Shown here piece by piece: positions 31,291 to 40,983 of a stretch of 64,000 bases of DNA; position 1 is the stretch's first letter; each line of letters opens with the position of its first letter. The stretch is from the NCBI GenBank assembly GCA_963210315.1, contig OY723272.1:2280237-2344236 (forward strand), written 5' to 3'. Under the pieces are notes generated by a model. The model was not told where the DNA came from and ran no database searches. It saw only the letters and a list, made by a program, of their open reading frames with translations. Both the position numbers and the translations under genes were made by a program. The stretch is from Rhynchopus euleeides. Taxonomy: Eukaryota; Euglenozoa; Diplonemea; Diplonemida; Diplonemidae.

Positions 31291-32405
31291 GTGCGTGAGA
31301 AACCCGAATTTTTGACATATGCGAAAACGGCACCTAAGTCGACATCCAACCATACAAAGTGGTCCAAAACACCCCAGAAACACCTACAGGGCACTTTGGT
31401 GACCCCCAGTGCCCTCTGGGGGCCACTCATCTGCCATGCTCATTTTCCTGCCTAGGTTTGGTACCTGGCCTAGGTACCAGGCATAGCCACCCACACTGAT
31501 ACAACATATTGTACGGAATATGGTTGGCTCTTCGGTCAAACCAGGTCCCATTTGATATCCCATGCACATGCGGGGGTATCCCGCGTGACCTGGTGATGAT
31601 ATCCTGCGGATTCTGACCCCCATATCCCGCAGAGATGGCCCTGTCTCCCGGGGGGCATAGGGCGGATGGCAGGGATATCCCATTTTCATATATCCCGCTG
31701 GGTATCCCACATGTCCTGGTTGCATGCCTGTCCTGACAATACTCCCGCAAGCAATCAGATGTTGCAAAGACATGGACTCAGAGACGCTGTGGACGGCGAC
31801 ACCAATAATCAGAGATGTGCTTCCTGCCTCGAATGGAGCCTGGCCTAGGCAACTGGTGCAGTTGTGACACCAACAGAAAGAGCCACAGAGAAAGAGAGGG
31901 TGCTAGGTTGGTGCTGACGGAGTCTGAACTAGAAGAGGGCAGAGATGTGTGTCTCGTCAGCGGACTCTCGGACTAAGTGGGATGACGCATGTGAGCGTCG
32001 TTTTGCCCAGAATAAAGGCTAATTGACGTACGAACAGGCCCACAGGAGATGGGCTGCAAGTTTGGGGGTCAAAAATATCGTTTCTCGGAAGAGAACGGGT
32101 CTGGTGGACCCTGCCCTCGATCCAGAATGCACCCCCCCACACCCCTCGGCATTGCCAGACACCAAAAACCCTGAAAATAGATGTCCACTGTTCGCAAAAA
32201 TCTGAACACCTCTCCCACAGGGATGGCCCAGGTACCAAACATAGGCAGAAAATTTTGACGTCGCAAAAAAGCCTCTGGAGGTGCCATGAGGGGGTCTGGT
32301 GTGTCGGATAGGGGGTAATATCGGTGTTCTGGGGTGGTTGGTGGGGGTTTTGACGGCCGGTACGTCAAAAGAAGTCGATGTTCAAAAATGTGGTGTTTCT
32401 CACGC
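31291..32405. mobile_element. putative 1.1-kb element with diverged terminal inverted repeats
   Basis: The left end GCGTGAGAAACCCGAATTTT (31293) matches the inverse of the right end, GCGTGAGAAACACCACATTT (ending 32405). Further inward, TTTCCTGCCTAGGTTTGGTA on the left (31443) matches the inverse of TACCAAACATAGGCAGAAAA on the right (32233-32252). Both ends adjoin runs of G or C. No transposase frame and no clear target duplication, so it is an old non-autonomous element if real. Confidence 0.45.
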
Positions 32406-33809
32406 TTTTTAAAGGGCAGATACCCCCCCCCCCCTACCCCCCCCCCCCCCCCGGCATCGCTCGCACACACAGAAATGACGCTTTGTCAGGCGCACTTGGC
32501 CCGAAACGGGCTGTGTCCCCAGAGTCTGTGTTGGACACAAAGGGGAGCGCCCCTTTTGTGTTATGCTGCGCTGCAGACTCCTTCACGATCCACCCCGCCT
32601 ACCCACGGGACTGCGAATCCGGAGTCCAGAATAAACTGTATGACGAGCACGTTTCGTTAGTGGAACCAATTCACGGCTATCATTCCGAAAGTGACCCCCC
32701 TATGGCACGAGCCGGGTTTTCCTGGTTGTCCGTGCGAAAGTGGGGGCCTCTTCCCGGTGTGACCATCTATCCACTCCACTGGAAGAACGTGCTTGGCCTA
32801 TGTATGATGTCGGGTCGTGGCGAGCATTGTGCTTATTTCTCCATCACTCCACAGCCACGTGAATCTTATTGTCGCAGTGCAGAGCATACCGAGCAGCCTG
32901 CCCTTGATGTTACCTCCACTGCCACACACGTCCCACGCAAATGCTCAACCCAACCCAAAGCGCAAGCCTCCGGAGTCTATTTTGCAACGCAGTGTAGTCG
33001 AGAACACACTGGGCATCACTTTGATGCGATCTCACTGGGCCTGATTTCCCCCCATGCCGAGAAAGTGTGGTGCCTACTCCCTCTAGTGCATCTGCTCCAG
33101 CACGACCCCTGCCCCCCCTCCCCCCCCCCCCCCCCCACCGCATGTGTGTGGCGATACTAACCATTCTAGCGTAGTACGAATCTACTCCTCACCCTCACCC
33201 TCCGCCTTTCAATTTATTATTCCGTGCGACTGCGTATTGGCCCCAGGGCAGTGGGCAGTGGCAGCAGTGGCCTCTCCCCCCCCTGGAGGCCCCTCAAGGG
33301 CCCCCTCCGGTGGTGCCTTCCGAGAAGAAGCAAGGGTAGTGTTGCGACCGTTCGAAGCTCGTCAGGTGTTCAGCCTCGGATCTCTCCCGCCCCCCACCCC
33401 CCCGCCCGCGTCCCTCTTCCCTTGATCTCATGAGTCGACTGCGCCACTAATTGAGCAGCATTGTAAGTTATTGTGCAGGCGGCCCCCCCTTGCCTTGTCA
33501 TCTCACTTCGTGTGTTCCGTCGGTCAGTCAGAAGGTCTCAGGAGGTCACACCGCGGTCAGCACCTGCACCTGCACCTCCACCTCCACCACCCTGCACAGC
33601 ACCCACGCATTCCCCACCCACCACCCCCCCGCCCCGCCAAACATGCACCCCCGCCGCCGGCGTGAAGACTGCTCCCGCTGCAGGCGCCACCCCCGCTGAC
33701 ACACCCCCACCCACCCTGCTTCCACTGGCTGCGCCTCTGACATCCCCACCTGGGCATTACACCTCTCTCTGTCTCTGCCTCTCCTTTGCTCTTTCTCTAA
33801 AACCCCACC
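32406..33809. other. intergenic region
   Basis: Starts with poly-C runs (32421-32452) and has another at 33117-33136. A 260-codon open frame (32378-33160) crosses it but starts in low-complexity sequence and resembles nothing. The last 300 bases are C/CACC-rich, ending with the pyrimidine tract CTCTCTCTGTCTCTGCCTCT close to the next ATG. Confidence 0.4.
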
Positions 33810-36800
33810 ATGGCGCTCGCCAGCATCATGGCACCGGGGCTCTTCCAAGGCAAGTCCAACTGGCAGTCCCTCCTCAGCCGCAAAGATGGCGGAGGCACGG
33901 CGGGCGCCACGGTGCCGGGCAGCGTGCTCGCCGGGTCCATGACACTGCAGAGGCGCCGCTCCTCAGCAAACAACTCGCCCCGCTCCCCCACATCTCCGAG
34001 ATCCCCGCGGAGCCCGCGCGGGATGAGGCGCTTCAGCGCTGCGGTGCCCGCGCAGCAGGAGGAGGCGGCAGCAGCAGCGGCAGCGGCAAACCCTCTGCTG
34101 AACGCAACACACCTGGTGCGGAAGGCAGACCTGATGAAGGCGATGCACGCCAAGCAGAAGCAGGCCCGCATCCGGCTGATGAAGCAGGAGGCAGGGGGCG
34201 AGGAGGGCCTCGAGATGTACTCCGAGGCAAACCTGAGGCGCCGGGAAGCCCTCCGCAGGTCACGCAACATCACGGGCGCCATCTCGAAGTGGTGGCGCGG
34301 GATCGCGGGGGAGAAGGGGCGGATGGGGAAGCGTGCATACTTCCAGGTTTTCCTCCCGATATACTTCCGCCTGGTCCCCTCCGGGACCCTGGAGGACGCG
34401 AGGGACACCCTCGAGATGGATTGGAAGTCGGACAGCCGTGGAAAGCCCTACCTCGATGAGGACGCCTTCTTCTTCGCGGTGTTCTCCCTCGCCGACATGT
34501 GGTGCGCAACCTGCGAGGAGGCGGAGTACACAGAATTCCTCGCAGAGGTCTTCAACATATCGAAGGGGCAGTCGCGCCGCACCCCCGCCAACGCCAAGCT
34601 GCACCGCATCTTCGACGCCGTCCAGGAGGAGGACGGGTGGGCCGAGGACAGGGAACCCGCCACACCGCCGCCGCCACCACCACCACCCGCAGGCCCCCAG
34701 GGGGGGGTCCGTCGGGACGAGTCGTTCCTCAGGAGGCAGCGCGCGGTGCGGCGGCAGCGCGGGGGGCGGAGAGGGACATTCCTCAAGGCACGCCTCGACG
34801 TGGAGCTGGAGGAGGCGCACGACCTGCTGTCGCAGTGGGGCAGCCAGCCGGGGTCCGCCGGAGGCGTGAGGGCTGACCCCTCCGCTGCCTCCGCCTCTGC
34901 CGGCAAGCCGAAGCCGCGCAAGCGGGTGGACCACTCCCCGCCACCCCGGCCAGGCTCACCCCCTGCAGGCACGGGGATGAGGGGGAGGCTCTCAAGGCGT
35001 CCGAAGCCCACCCCAGGCGTGAAGAGCCTGCTGGGGCTGCCCCGCCTCCGCCATGCCCGCGGGGGGCCGGAGGGAGGAGGTGGGGGCCGCGGGGAGGAGG
35101 AGGAGGAGGGGGTGCCGCAGTGGTGCCCCGGCAGGCTGGGCTCCAACCTGCAGGGGCTGCTGTTCGGGGCTGGCGCGGGGGAGGGGGGCGCGCGGCAGGC
35201 GGGGTTCCTCCACACGGCGTACAGCATCCTGTCGGATCCGGGGGCTGGGGCTGGGCTGCAGGAGGAGGCCCTGCGGTACCTCGGGGGTGCGCTGGGTGCC
35301 GGCGGCGTCTCGCTGGCCCAGCTGCGCCGCGCCATGCCCCAGATGGTGGTGGCCAACGAGTGCGCAGGGGTCCCCGGGGCGAAGCCCGGCGGAGGCCTGT
35401 GCGTGCCGACCCTCCAGAGGACTGTGCAGCTCACCGTGTCACGGCACAACCAGGCCCTGGGGCCTGACGAGGGGAGGCGCCTGCACCTGGCACGTCTGGA
35501 GGAGGCCAGTGGGGAGGTGGTGCCGGAGCAGCAGCAGCAGCAGCAGCAGGCTGTAGCGGAGTGTGTGGGGGACGGGGGGTTGCCCAGCCCCTGCGGCGGT
35601 GGTGGTGGCGGTGGGTCGCTTCTCAACACATGCGTGCTGCGGATGGTGCCTGAGGTGGGGGTGCTGCGTCCCCTGAGTGGTGGTGGTGGGAAGCAGGATC
35701 AGCAGCAGCAGCAGCAGCAGCAGGCCCCACCTGCTGCAGGGGTGCAGCTCCCCGCTGTGTCGAGCGCGCCTCCCCTGCCGCAGGCGCAGCAGGTGCTGTC
35801 GAGCCCTGCGGCTGCGGGTGGAATTCAGGAGCAGGGCGCCAGGTGCCCCCCCACGGCGGTGCCAGCAGTGCACGGCATGCCTGCTGCCGCTGCAGGCCAG
35901 GCGTGCCCCAAGGCGCAGCCGGAGGAGGGTGGCTGTGGCGGCAGCGCTGCTGGGGTTCAGCCTGAGGGCGATGCTGCGCCCGCCCTCCCACCCCCACCCC
36001 CGCCGCCCCTCCCTGCTGTGGCAAGCAGCAACGCGTCGGACTCCGCTGCTGGCGAGGCGGGGACCCCGATGCACGACCCCTCTGCCGATGTGCAGGTCTC
36101 GGCAGGCATCGCCTGCCAGCAGACGACAGGCGGTGCGGATGCCGCGGCTGCCTCCGGGCACAGGGAGGCACAGGAGGGCGTCCTCTGCGGCGTGGTGTCG
36201 GTGCGGAGGGTGAGCCCCGCTGGCGCCTGCATGGGGGCCACACCCGCCAGGACAGGGTTCAGCGCCGCGCCGCTGAAGGCCCCGCAGACCACGCAGCAGG
36301 GCGGCGGGGGTGCGAAGGCCGCAACTGCAGGGGAGGCGGCTGGCACCGCCGCCCCACTCAGCTATGAGACGTACGACGGGCAGCGGCACCGCGTGCAGCT
36401 GACGCGCTATCCAAAGGCGTCGAGGCGTGGGGTGCCGGGGCCCAGGCACTTCGTGAAGCATGAGCGGACCCTGCAGGACCTATGCGGTGCCCACGACATC
36501 CGCGCGATGTGGCGGTGCCGCGCCCGCAGGGAGGGCATGTCCACAAAGGACTTCTGCCGCCGCTACGCGCTGGAGCATGCGGAGTTTGCGAGGTGGGTCG
36601 ATGCCCCCATGGTGCACAACGTGTCCCGCCAGATCTGGGACACCGTCTGCAGCTACCTCTATGACGAGCAGACCCTCGTCGACAAGTGGAAGGAGCGGGC
36701 TGTGGAGACGCAGACGAGCATCCAGGAGTTTGTCGTCGCGAAGAAGATGAATGTGGGGCGGTTTGTCGAGTGGCTCAAGACAGGCGTGACGCGGTCGCCT

Positions 36801-37160
36801 GGGCTGACCGAGGCTGTGTGGGACTTTGTACTGGAGGGCGATGCCCACGCCCGTGCCGTGCCCCCCAGGTTTCAGAACAGGTCGGGTGTGCCGGCCTGCA
36901 AGCAGGTCGTCCTGCACAGGCCCCCCTCGCCTGTGCCGGATGAGGTTTCAACCCCCCCGCCTGCGAACCACTGCAGTGTCGAGGCGGTGATTCTCGGGAA
37001 GCGGAAGAGCTCGCCGTGCGCCTTCACCTCGCTGAGGGAGCTGGCCACCGACAGCGAGGAGGTGCGCCATGCAGTGTGTGCCTCGTCGCAGGACCCACGT
37101 GACACCGCGTCCCTGGGGCTTGCCAGCGATCCAGGGATGCAGTCGGTGGGACAGCAGTAG
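33810..37160 (+). CDS. large low-complexity protein with two conserved helical regions
   Basis: 1116 residues; Kozak-like CCACCATGG. The N-terminus is Ser/Pro-rich with SPRSP repeats and an Ala run. Residues about 155-245 form a globular region (KRAYFQVFLPIYFRLVPSGT, DARDTLEMDWKSDS, FFFAVFSLADMWC, EYTEFLAEVF). Its Trp/Asp and ELADMW-like pattern recalls a domain I associate with flagellar proteins of protists (tentative). The middle (270-840) is disordered: Pro run, Arg/Gly patches, and Gln runs near 573 and 632. Residues about 880-1015 contain two similar three-helix units: DIRAMWRCRARREGMSTKDF...FARWVD...IWDTV and TLVDKWKERAVETQTSIQEF...FVEWLK...VWDFV. Their spacing suggests helix-turn-helix modules. 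No catalytic motif. Probably a cytoskeletal or nuclear scaffold; function unknown. Confidence 0.65.
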   Translation: MALASIMAPGLFQGKSNWQSLLSRKDGGGTAGATVPGSVLAGSMTLQRRRSSANNSPRSPTSPRSPRSPRGMRRFSAAVPAQQEEAAAAAAAANPLLNATHLVRKADLMKAMHAKQKQARIRLMKQEAGGEEGLEMYSEANLRRREALRRSRNITGAISKWWRGIAGEKGRMGKRAYFQVFLPIYFRLVPSGTLEDARDTLEMDWKSDSRGKPYLDEDAFFFAVFSLADMWCATCEEAEYTEFLAEVFNISKGQSRRTPANAKLHRIFDAVQEEDGWAEDREPATPPPPPPPPAGPQGGVRRDESFLRRQRAVRRQRGGRRGTFLKARLDVELEEAHDLLSQWGSQPGSAGGVRADPSAASASAGKPKPRKRVDHSPPPRPGSPPAGTGMRGRLSRRPKPTPGVKSLLGLPRLRHARGGPEGGGGGRGEEEEEGVPQWCPGRLGSNLQGLLFGAGAGEGGARQAGFLHTAYSILSDPGAGAGLQEEALRYLGGALGAGGVSLAQLRRAMPQMVVANECAGVPGAKPGGGLCVPTLQRTVQLTVSRHNQALGPDEGRRLHLARLEEASGEVVPEQQQQQQQAVAECVGDGGLPSPCGGGGGGGSLLNTCVLRMVPEVGVLRPLSGGGGKQDQQQQQQQQAPPAAGVQLPAVSSAPPLPQAQQVLSSPAAAGGIQEQGARCPPTAVPAVHGMPAAAAGQACPKAQPEEGGCGGSAAGVQPEGDAAPALPPPPPPPLPAVASSNASDSAAGEAGTPMHDPSADVQVSAGIACQQTTGGADAAAASGHREAQEGVLCGVVSVRRVSPAGACMGATPARTGFSAAPLKAPQTTQQGGGGAKAATAGEAAGTAAPLSYETYDGQRHRVQLTRYPKASRRGVPGPRHFVKHERTLQDLCGAHDIRAMWRCRARREGMSTKDFCRRYALEHAEFARWVDAPMVHNVSRQIWDTVCSYLYDEQTLVDKWKERAVETQTSIQEFVVAKKMNVGRFVEWLKTGVTRSPGLTEAVWDFVLEGDAHARAVPPRFQNRSGVPACKQVVLHRPPSPVPDEVSTPPPANHCSVEAVILGKRKSSPCAFTSLRELATDSEEVRHAVCASSQDPRDTASLGLASDPGMQSVGQQ

Positions 37161-37470
37161 AGCCGTGTTGTGCTGTGCCTCCACCCGCTCCCAAACCCCG
37201 CCCACCCCGAGTGCTTTTCTGGGCAATCGTGGCTGGGGCAGGGGGGAGATAGCGGCAGCGATGTGACACGGCAGTGTGTCGGGGATCTCTTCCTGCAGAA
37301 TGTTGCCGAAAGAAGTGACAGCTTCCCCTCACCCCCCGTTCGCCCCCCGCGCCCCTTTTTGTGTAGCTTCGTCTGTGTGTGAATGCGTTTGGCCTTCTGC
37401 ATGACCCCCGCCCCACCTGCCACCCCCTGCAGCATCCTGCGGCCTCCTGGGAGGGTGTGGGGGGGCAACG
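37161..37470. other. 310-bp spacer with acceptor tract
   Basis: No gene. Ends ACCTGCCACCCCCTGCAG at 37432, 38 bases before the next ATG, a likely trans-splice acceptor. Confidence 0.5.
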
Positions 37471-40400
37471 ATGGGGGCTGAAGACAGGAAGCCGTGGGGC
37501 TACAACAACCCCAGCGGCAAGAAGTCTGTAACCCGCGGCGCGTCGGCGACACGCACCCGCAGTGCAGGGCGGTGCGCCTCTGCCGGGCAGGGCAGGCGGG
37601 GGAGTGCCCCTGCCAACCCGTCACCGGGTGCACCCCCAGCGACACGGCGCAGCACGTCGCGTGCGGGCGGGCAGCGCAGCACGGGTGTGCCTGATGCGAG
37701 GGGCGACAGCACCAACAGCGCGACGGTGCTGATGGACCAAGCCTCCCGCCTGGAGGCTGCCCTGCGTGAGGAGCACCAGGTCAAGCAGCGCTGGAGCGGC
37801 AGCAGGCTCGCCGCACCACCACCCTCTGCCTTCAGCCACCACGGCGCCATCACGCCGCCCGCCCCGCCGCAGCACCTGCAGCCCCCGCAGCATGTGTCGC
37901 CAGCACCCCCCTCCGCACACCGCCACCGCCACGCCTACACAGCCGAGCCGGCAGCCGCCCTGCCGCAGGACCCCGGCACGCCTGCCCTGCCCATCGGCGA
38001 GGTGCCTGTGCGGTCTGCGCCCGAGAAGACCCCCGGTGCCTCCAAGGCCCTCTACGTCGCGACATCCTACCGCGGCACGTCGTGGGAGCTGGACGGTGTG
38101 GACAGCTATATGTACGACCTGCAGGGCTGCATGCAGAAGCACGGCTTTGCTGTGGACCGCCAGGTCCTGGTTGACAACTCCGACACCCCGCCGACACGAT
38201 CCGGGCTGCTGGACGCACTCGCGTGGCTGGTGGAGGATGCACAGCCTGGGGACTCGCTGCTGTTCGCCTTCATCGGGCATGGCGGGCAGCATGCCGACGA
38301 CGACATGCAGTCCATCGCCCCCATCGACTGCGATGTGAACGGCGTGCTGACGGAGGCCGACTTCTACCGGGAGCTGGTCGCACCCCTCCCTGCAGGTGTC
38401 AAGCTGACGTGCATCTTCGACGTCAGCCGCGGCGGCGCGCCGATGCCCCTGCCCCTGGGGTTCTGCGTCACGGACGGTGTGCTGCAGGACCTGCCCTGCG
38501 GGCGTGCGCAGCAGTCCTCAGCTCAGGTCTCCGTCCTGTGGGGCGCCCCCCAGCAGCGCGACACCACAGGTGCGGTGTTCGCCGCCTTCACACGTGTGGT
38601 ATGCGGCTGCGGGACGACAGAGCTGCCCCTGGCACAGCTGCTGCGCGGCATGGCAGATGTGGCACAGGCAACCATCTGCTTCGCCACAACCATCAAGGAC
38701 GCCACCCCCAGCAGCACCTTCTGCCTCGGTGTGCTGCCGGCATCGCGGGAGAAGCAGGTCGAGGTCATGCGGCAGCCCTCGTGGCAGGGCCCCCCCGCCC
38801 AGCCCCCGCCACCGCGCCCCGCTGCCGAGCGCGAGGCAGGGGCCTACGTGCCGCAGCACCGCCAGCACCACCACGCCACGCCGCACCAGGCACAGCCGCA
38901 ACCTGCGCTGCCACCCCCGCACGTGCTGCCGCAGGCGGTGCCTCCCCAGGCCGCAGCAGGGGCGGCGCCCTGCGACGTGGCGCTGCACAGCAGCAGCAGG
39001 AGGGGGGACGGGGGTGCCGGCGTGCCGGGGGTGTGCGGCGCGTCGAAGGCGCTCGTCGCCAGCGACTCCCCATCTGGGGGACGGTGTGTGTCGCGCTTCC
39101 TCGCGCGGCAGGGCTTCGACGCGGAGGTGCGGTGCGTGCCGTGCGCGGCCCTCTCCGAGCGCGACGTGGCCTGGCTCGTGGAGGACGCGCAGCCTGGCGA
39201 CAGCTTCTTCGTCAGCGTCGAGGCGGCACAGGCCCCCGCAGGCCTGAATCAGCTCTACGCCCTGCTGGCGGAGACACTGCCGCAGGGCTGCAGGGCCACG
39301 TGGGTGTTGGACACCTCTGCGGCAGAGGCGCTGCCTGTGCCCAACAGGGTGGTGCCTGTGCAGGGGCAGCTGCTGCAGGAGGAGGACGGCGGCAGGACGC
39401 GCGGCATGATCGTCACGGTGTGTGGGGGCGAGGGCGTGCTGGCTGCCTACATGGCGGTGATGAACCGGACCCCCGAGCCTGCAGTGTCGCAGCTCGCCAC
39501 AGGCATGCTTGCGGTGCACGGCAGCTCCGGCGGCGAGGCTGAAGAGCTCTGCCTGCAGCTGGGGTGCTCGCGGCGGTGGTCGCTCGCCACGAAGCTGTGC
39601 CTCGGCATCCTGCCCTCCGAAGGCGGGTCCCTCCCCCGCACCGACTCGCAGCCGCCGACCCCACGCGCCACCCCGCGTGCGCGGTCCACAAGCCTGACGC
39701 CGCGTGTGTCCGCACCGTCGCATGTGTCGGAGCTGTCTGCAGGGGGCGCTGCGCGCGAGGTGTCGGAGGCAGGAGGTGCGGTGTGCGGCGTGTCTCCCGA
39801 GGCAGAGGCTGCGGAGGTGGAGCCTGCATCGCGGCACTCCTTCGTGTCGTCGGGGGGCGTGTCCCACCGGCAGTGGCTGCACGAGGCGGACCCGCATGTC
39901 ACCGAGCCCCACACCGCGCAACGCGCCAGCACGGAGGCAACGGAGGCATGCACAGAGCCCACGGAGGAGCGCCTTGATCACGAGGGTGTGGCGCAGGCGG
40001 TGGTGCCGGTGCCTGCCAGCAGCGCGGTGATGCAGGAGCCCGATGTGAGCCTGGTGTGCCCGCAGCCCACAGACGAGCCTGCGCCCCTGCCCCCGACGCA
40101 GGAGGCGGAGCGGCCGGAGTTCGAGGGGCCTGCGAGGGAGCTCGACGTGAATGCGGCAGGTGCCCCGGGGGATGCAGCCAAGAGCGCGCACGAAGCCTTG
40201 CTGTCGGCATTCTGCAGGCGCTACGCCCCGTCGGCTTTCCAGCGTGCAGTGAAGCAGCTCTACAGCACCGAGGGGGCGGAGGCTGCCATCTTCGACGCGG
40301 TGGCTGCGGATGCGGGCATCCCTGGGTACTTCTTCGCACGCCGCGACCTGCTTGCGTACTACGCCCGCGTCAACCCAGGCAAGGCAGCGCAGGTGGACAT

Positions 40401-40983
40401 CATCCTCGGGGAGTACCTCAACGCGTGGGACGAGCTGTACCGCGACCTGGAGGAGAGGTACGGCGAGCCGGTGGTCCTGCCCGCAGCCCCGCAGCAGGAG
40501 CGTCCCCTGACGGACAGGGAGTGGGTGGACGAGGCGCAGAGGCGGTTCGACCGTGGGATCACGGAGGCGCAGTCGCCGCAGGTCAGCCCCGCGCGGCCCA
40601 CGGGCCCCCCCGGCGCGCTTGTTCCCCCGATGCCACAGCCTGCCGTGCTGCAGCCCCACATGCAGCAGCCTCCGCCTGCGGTGCCCTCGCAGGCGCTGAT
40701 GCTCGCAGCGTCGCTGTCGCCCCAAGCCTCCGCGCCGCGCGACAGGCACCAGGAGAACGCAGACGCAGAGCTGAGCAGGCGCAAGGTGGAGGCCGAGGAG
40801 AGGTACCAGGCCCTGAAGGAGCAGACGGACTCCTTCAGGCGGCGGGTGGAGGCCATTAAGGACGCGCAGCCCGCGAGGGGCCCGCACCCCCCGGTGTCCG
40901 CAGCGGCCACAACGGCAGAGCCCCTGCTCCAGGAGCCGTGGCGGCACTGGGTCAGTTCACCACTTCACAGCCGCCTCAGTTAG
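37471..40983 (+). CDS. double pseudo-metacaspase protein with kinetoplastid-type helical repeats
   Basis: 1170 residues. The N-terminal 180 are disordered. Residues about 185-430 match the metacaspase p20 fold: KALYVATSYRG, ELDGVDSYMYDLQGC, LVEDAQPGDSLLFAFIGHGG with the catalytic His (269), ADDD, and LPAGVKLTCIFDVSRGGAPM, where DSCHSG of active enzymes is DVSRGG, so Cys is Ser. Residues about 520-720 are a second, more decayed copy: WLVEDAQPGDSFFVSV lacks GHG, and TWVLDTSAAEALPVP again has Ser for Cys. Residues 904-1003 contain two helical repeats (LLSAFCRRYAPSAFQRAVKQ; LLAYYARVNPGKAAQVDIIL...LEERYGEP) of a type known from many trypanosomatid proteins ending YGPEP. A coiled-coil stretch is near 1090-1140. 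Likely a non-catalytic scaffold or regulator. The flanking linkers are low-complexity. Confidence 0.75.
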   Translation: MGAEDRKPWGYNNPSGKKSVTRGASATRTRSAGRCASAGQGRRGSAPANPSPGAPPATRRSTSRAGGQRSTGVPDARGDSTNSATVLMDQASRLEAALREEHQVKQRWSGSRLAAPPPSAFSHHGAITPPAPPQHLQPPQHVSPAPPSAHRHRHAYTAEPAAALPQDPGTPALPIGEVPVRSAPEKTPGASKALYVATSYRGTSWELDGVDSYMYDLQGCMQKHGFAVDRQVLVDNSDTPPTRSGLLDALAWLVEDAQPGDSLLFAFIGHGGQHADDDMQSIAPIDCDVNGVLTEADFYRELVAPLPAGVKLTCIFDVSRGGAPMPLPLGFCVTDGVLQDLPCGRAQQSSAQVSVLWGAPQQRDTTGAVFAAFTRVVCGCGTTELPLAQLLRGMADVAQATICFATTIKDATPSSTFCLGVLPASREKQVEVMRQPSWQGPPAQPPPPRPAAEREAGAYVPQHRQHHHATPHQAQPQPALPPPHVLPQAVPPQAAAGAAPCDVALHSSSRRGDGGAGVPGVCGASKALVASDSPSGGRCVSRFLARQGFDAEVRCVPCAALSERDVAWLVEDAQPGDSFFVSVEAAQAPAGLNQLYALLAETLPQGCRATWVLDTSAAEALPVPNRVVPVQGQLLQEEDGGRTRGMIVTVCGGEGVLAAYMAVMNRTPEPAVSQLATGMLAVHGSSGGEAEELCLQLGCSRRWSLATKLCLGILPSEGGSLPRTDSQPPTPRATPRARSTSLTPRVSAPSHVSELSAGGAAREVSEAGGAVCGVSPEAEAAEVEPASRHSFVSSGGVSHRQWLHEADPHVTEPHTAQRASTEATEACTEPTEERLDHEGVAQAVVPVPASSAVMQEPDVSLVCPQPTDEPAPLPPTQEAERPEFEGPARELDVNAAGAPGDAAKSAHEALLSAFCRRYAPSAFQRAVKQLYSTEGAEAAIFDAVAADAGIPGYFFARRDLLAYYARVNPGKAAQVDIILGEYLNAWDELYRDLEERYGEPVVLPAAPQQERPLTDREWVDEAQRRFDRGITEAQSPQVSPARPTGPPGALVPPMPQPAVLQPHMQQPPPAVPSQALMLAASLSPQASAPRDRHQENADAELSRRKVEAEERYQALKEQTDSFRRRVEAIKDAQPARGPHPPVSAAATTAEPLLQEPWRHWVSSPLHSRLS

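Noticed and set aside
32378..33160. 260-codon open frame on the + strand
   Set aside because: Starts in a poly-C-coded Pro run, has no domain or compositional likeness to the real genes, and overlaps an element boundary; probably chance.
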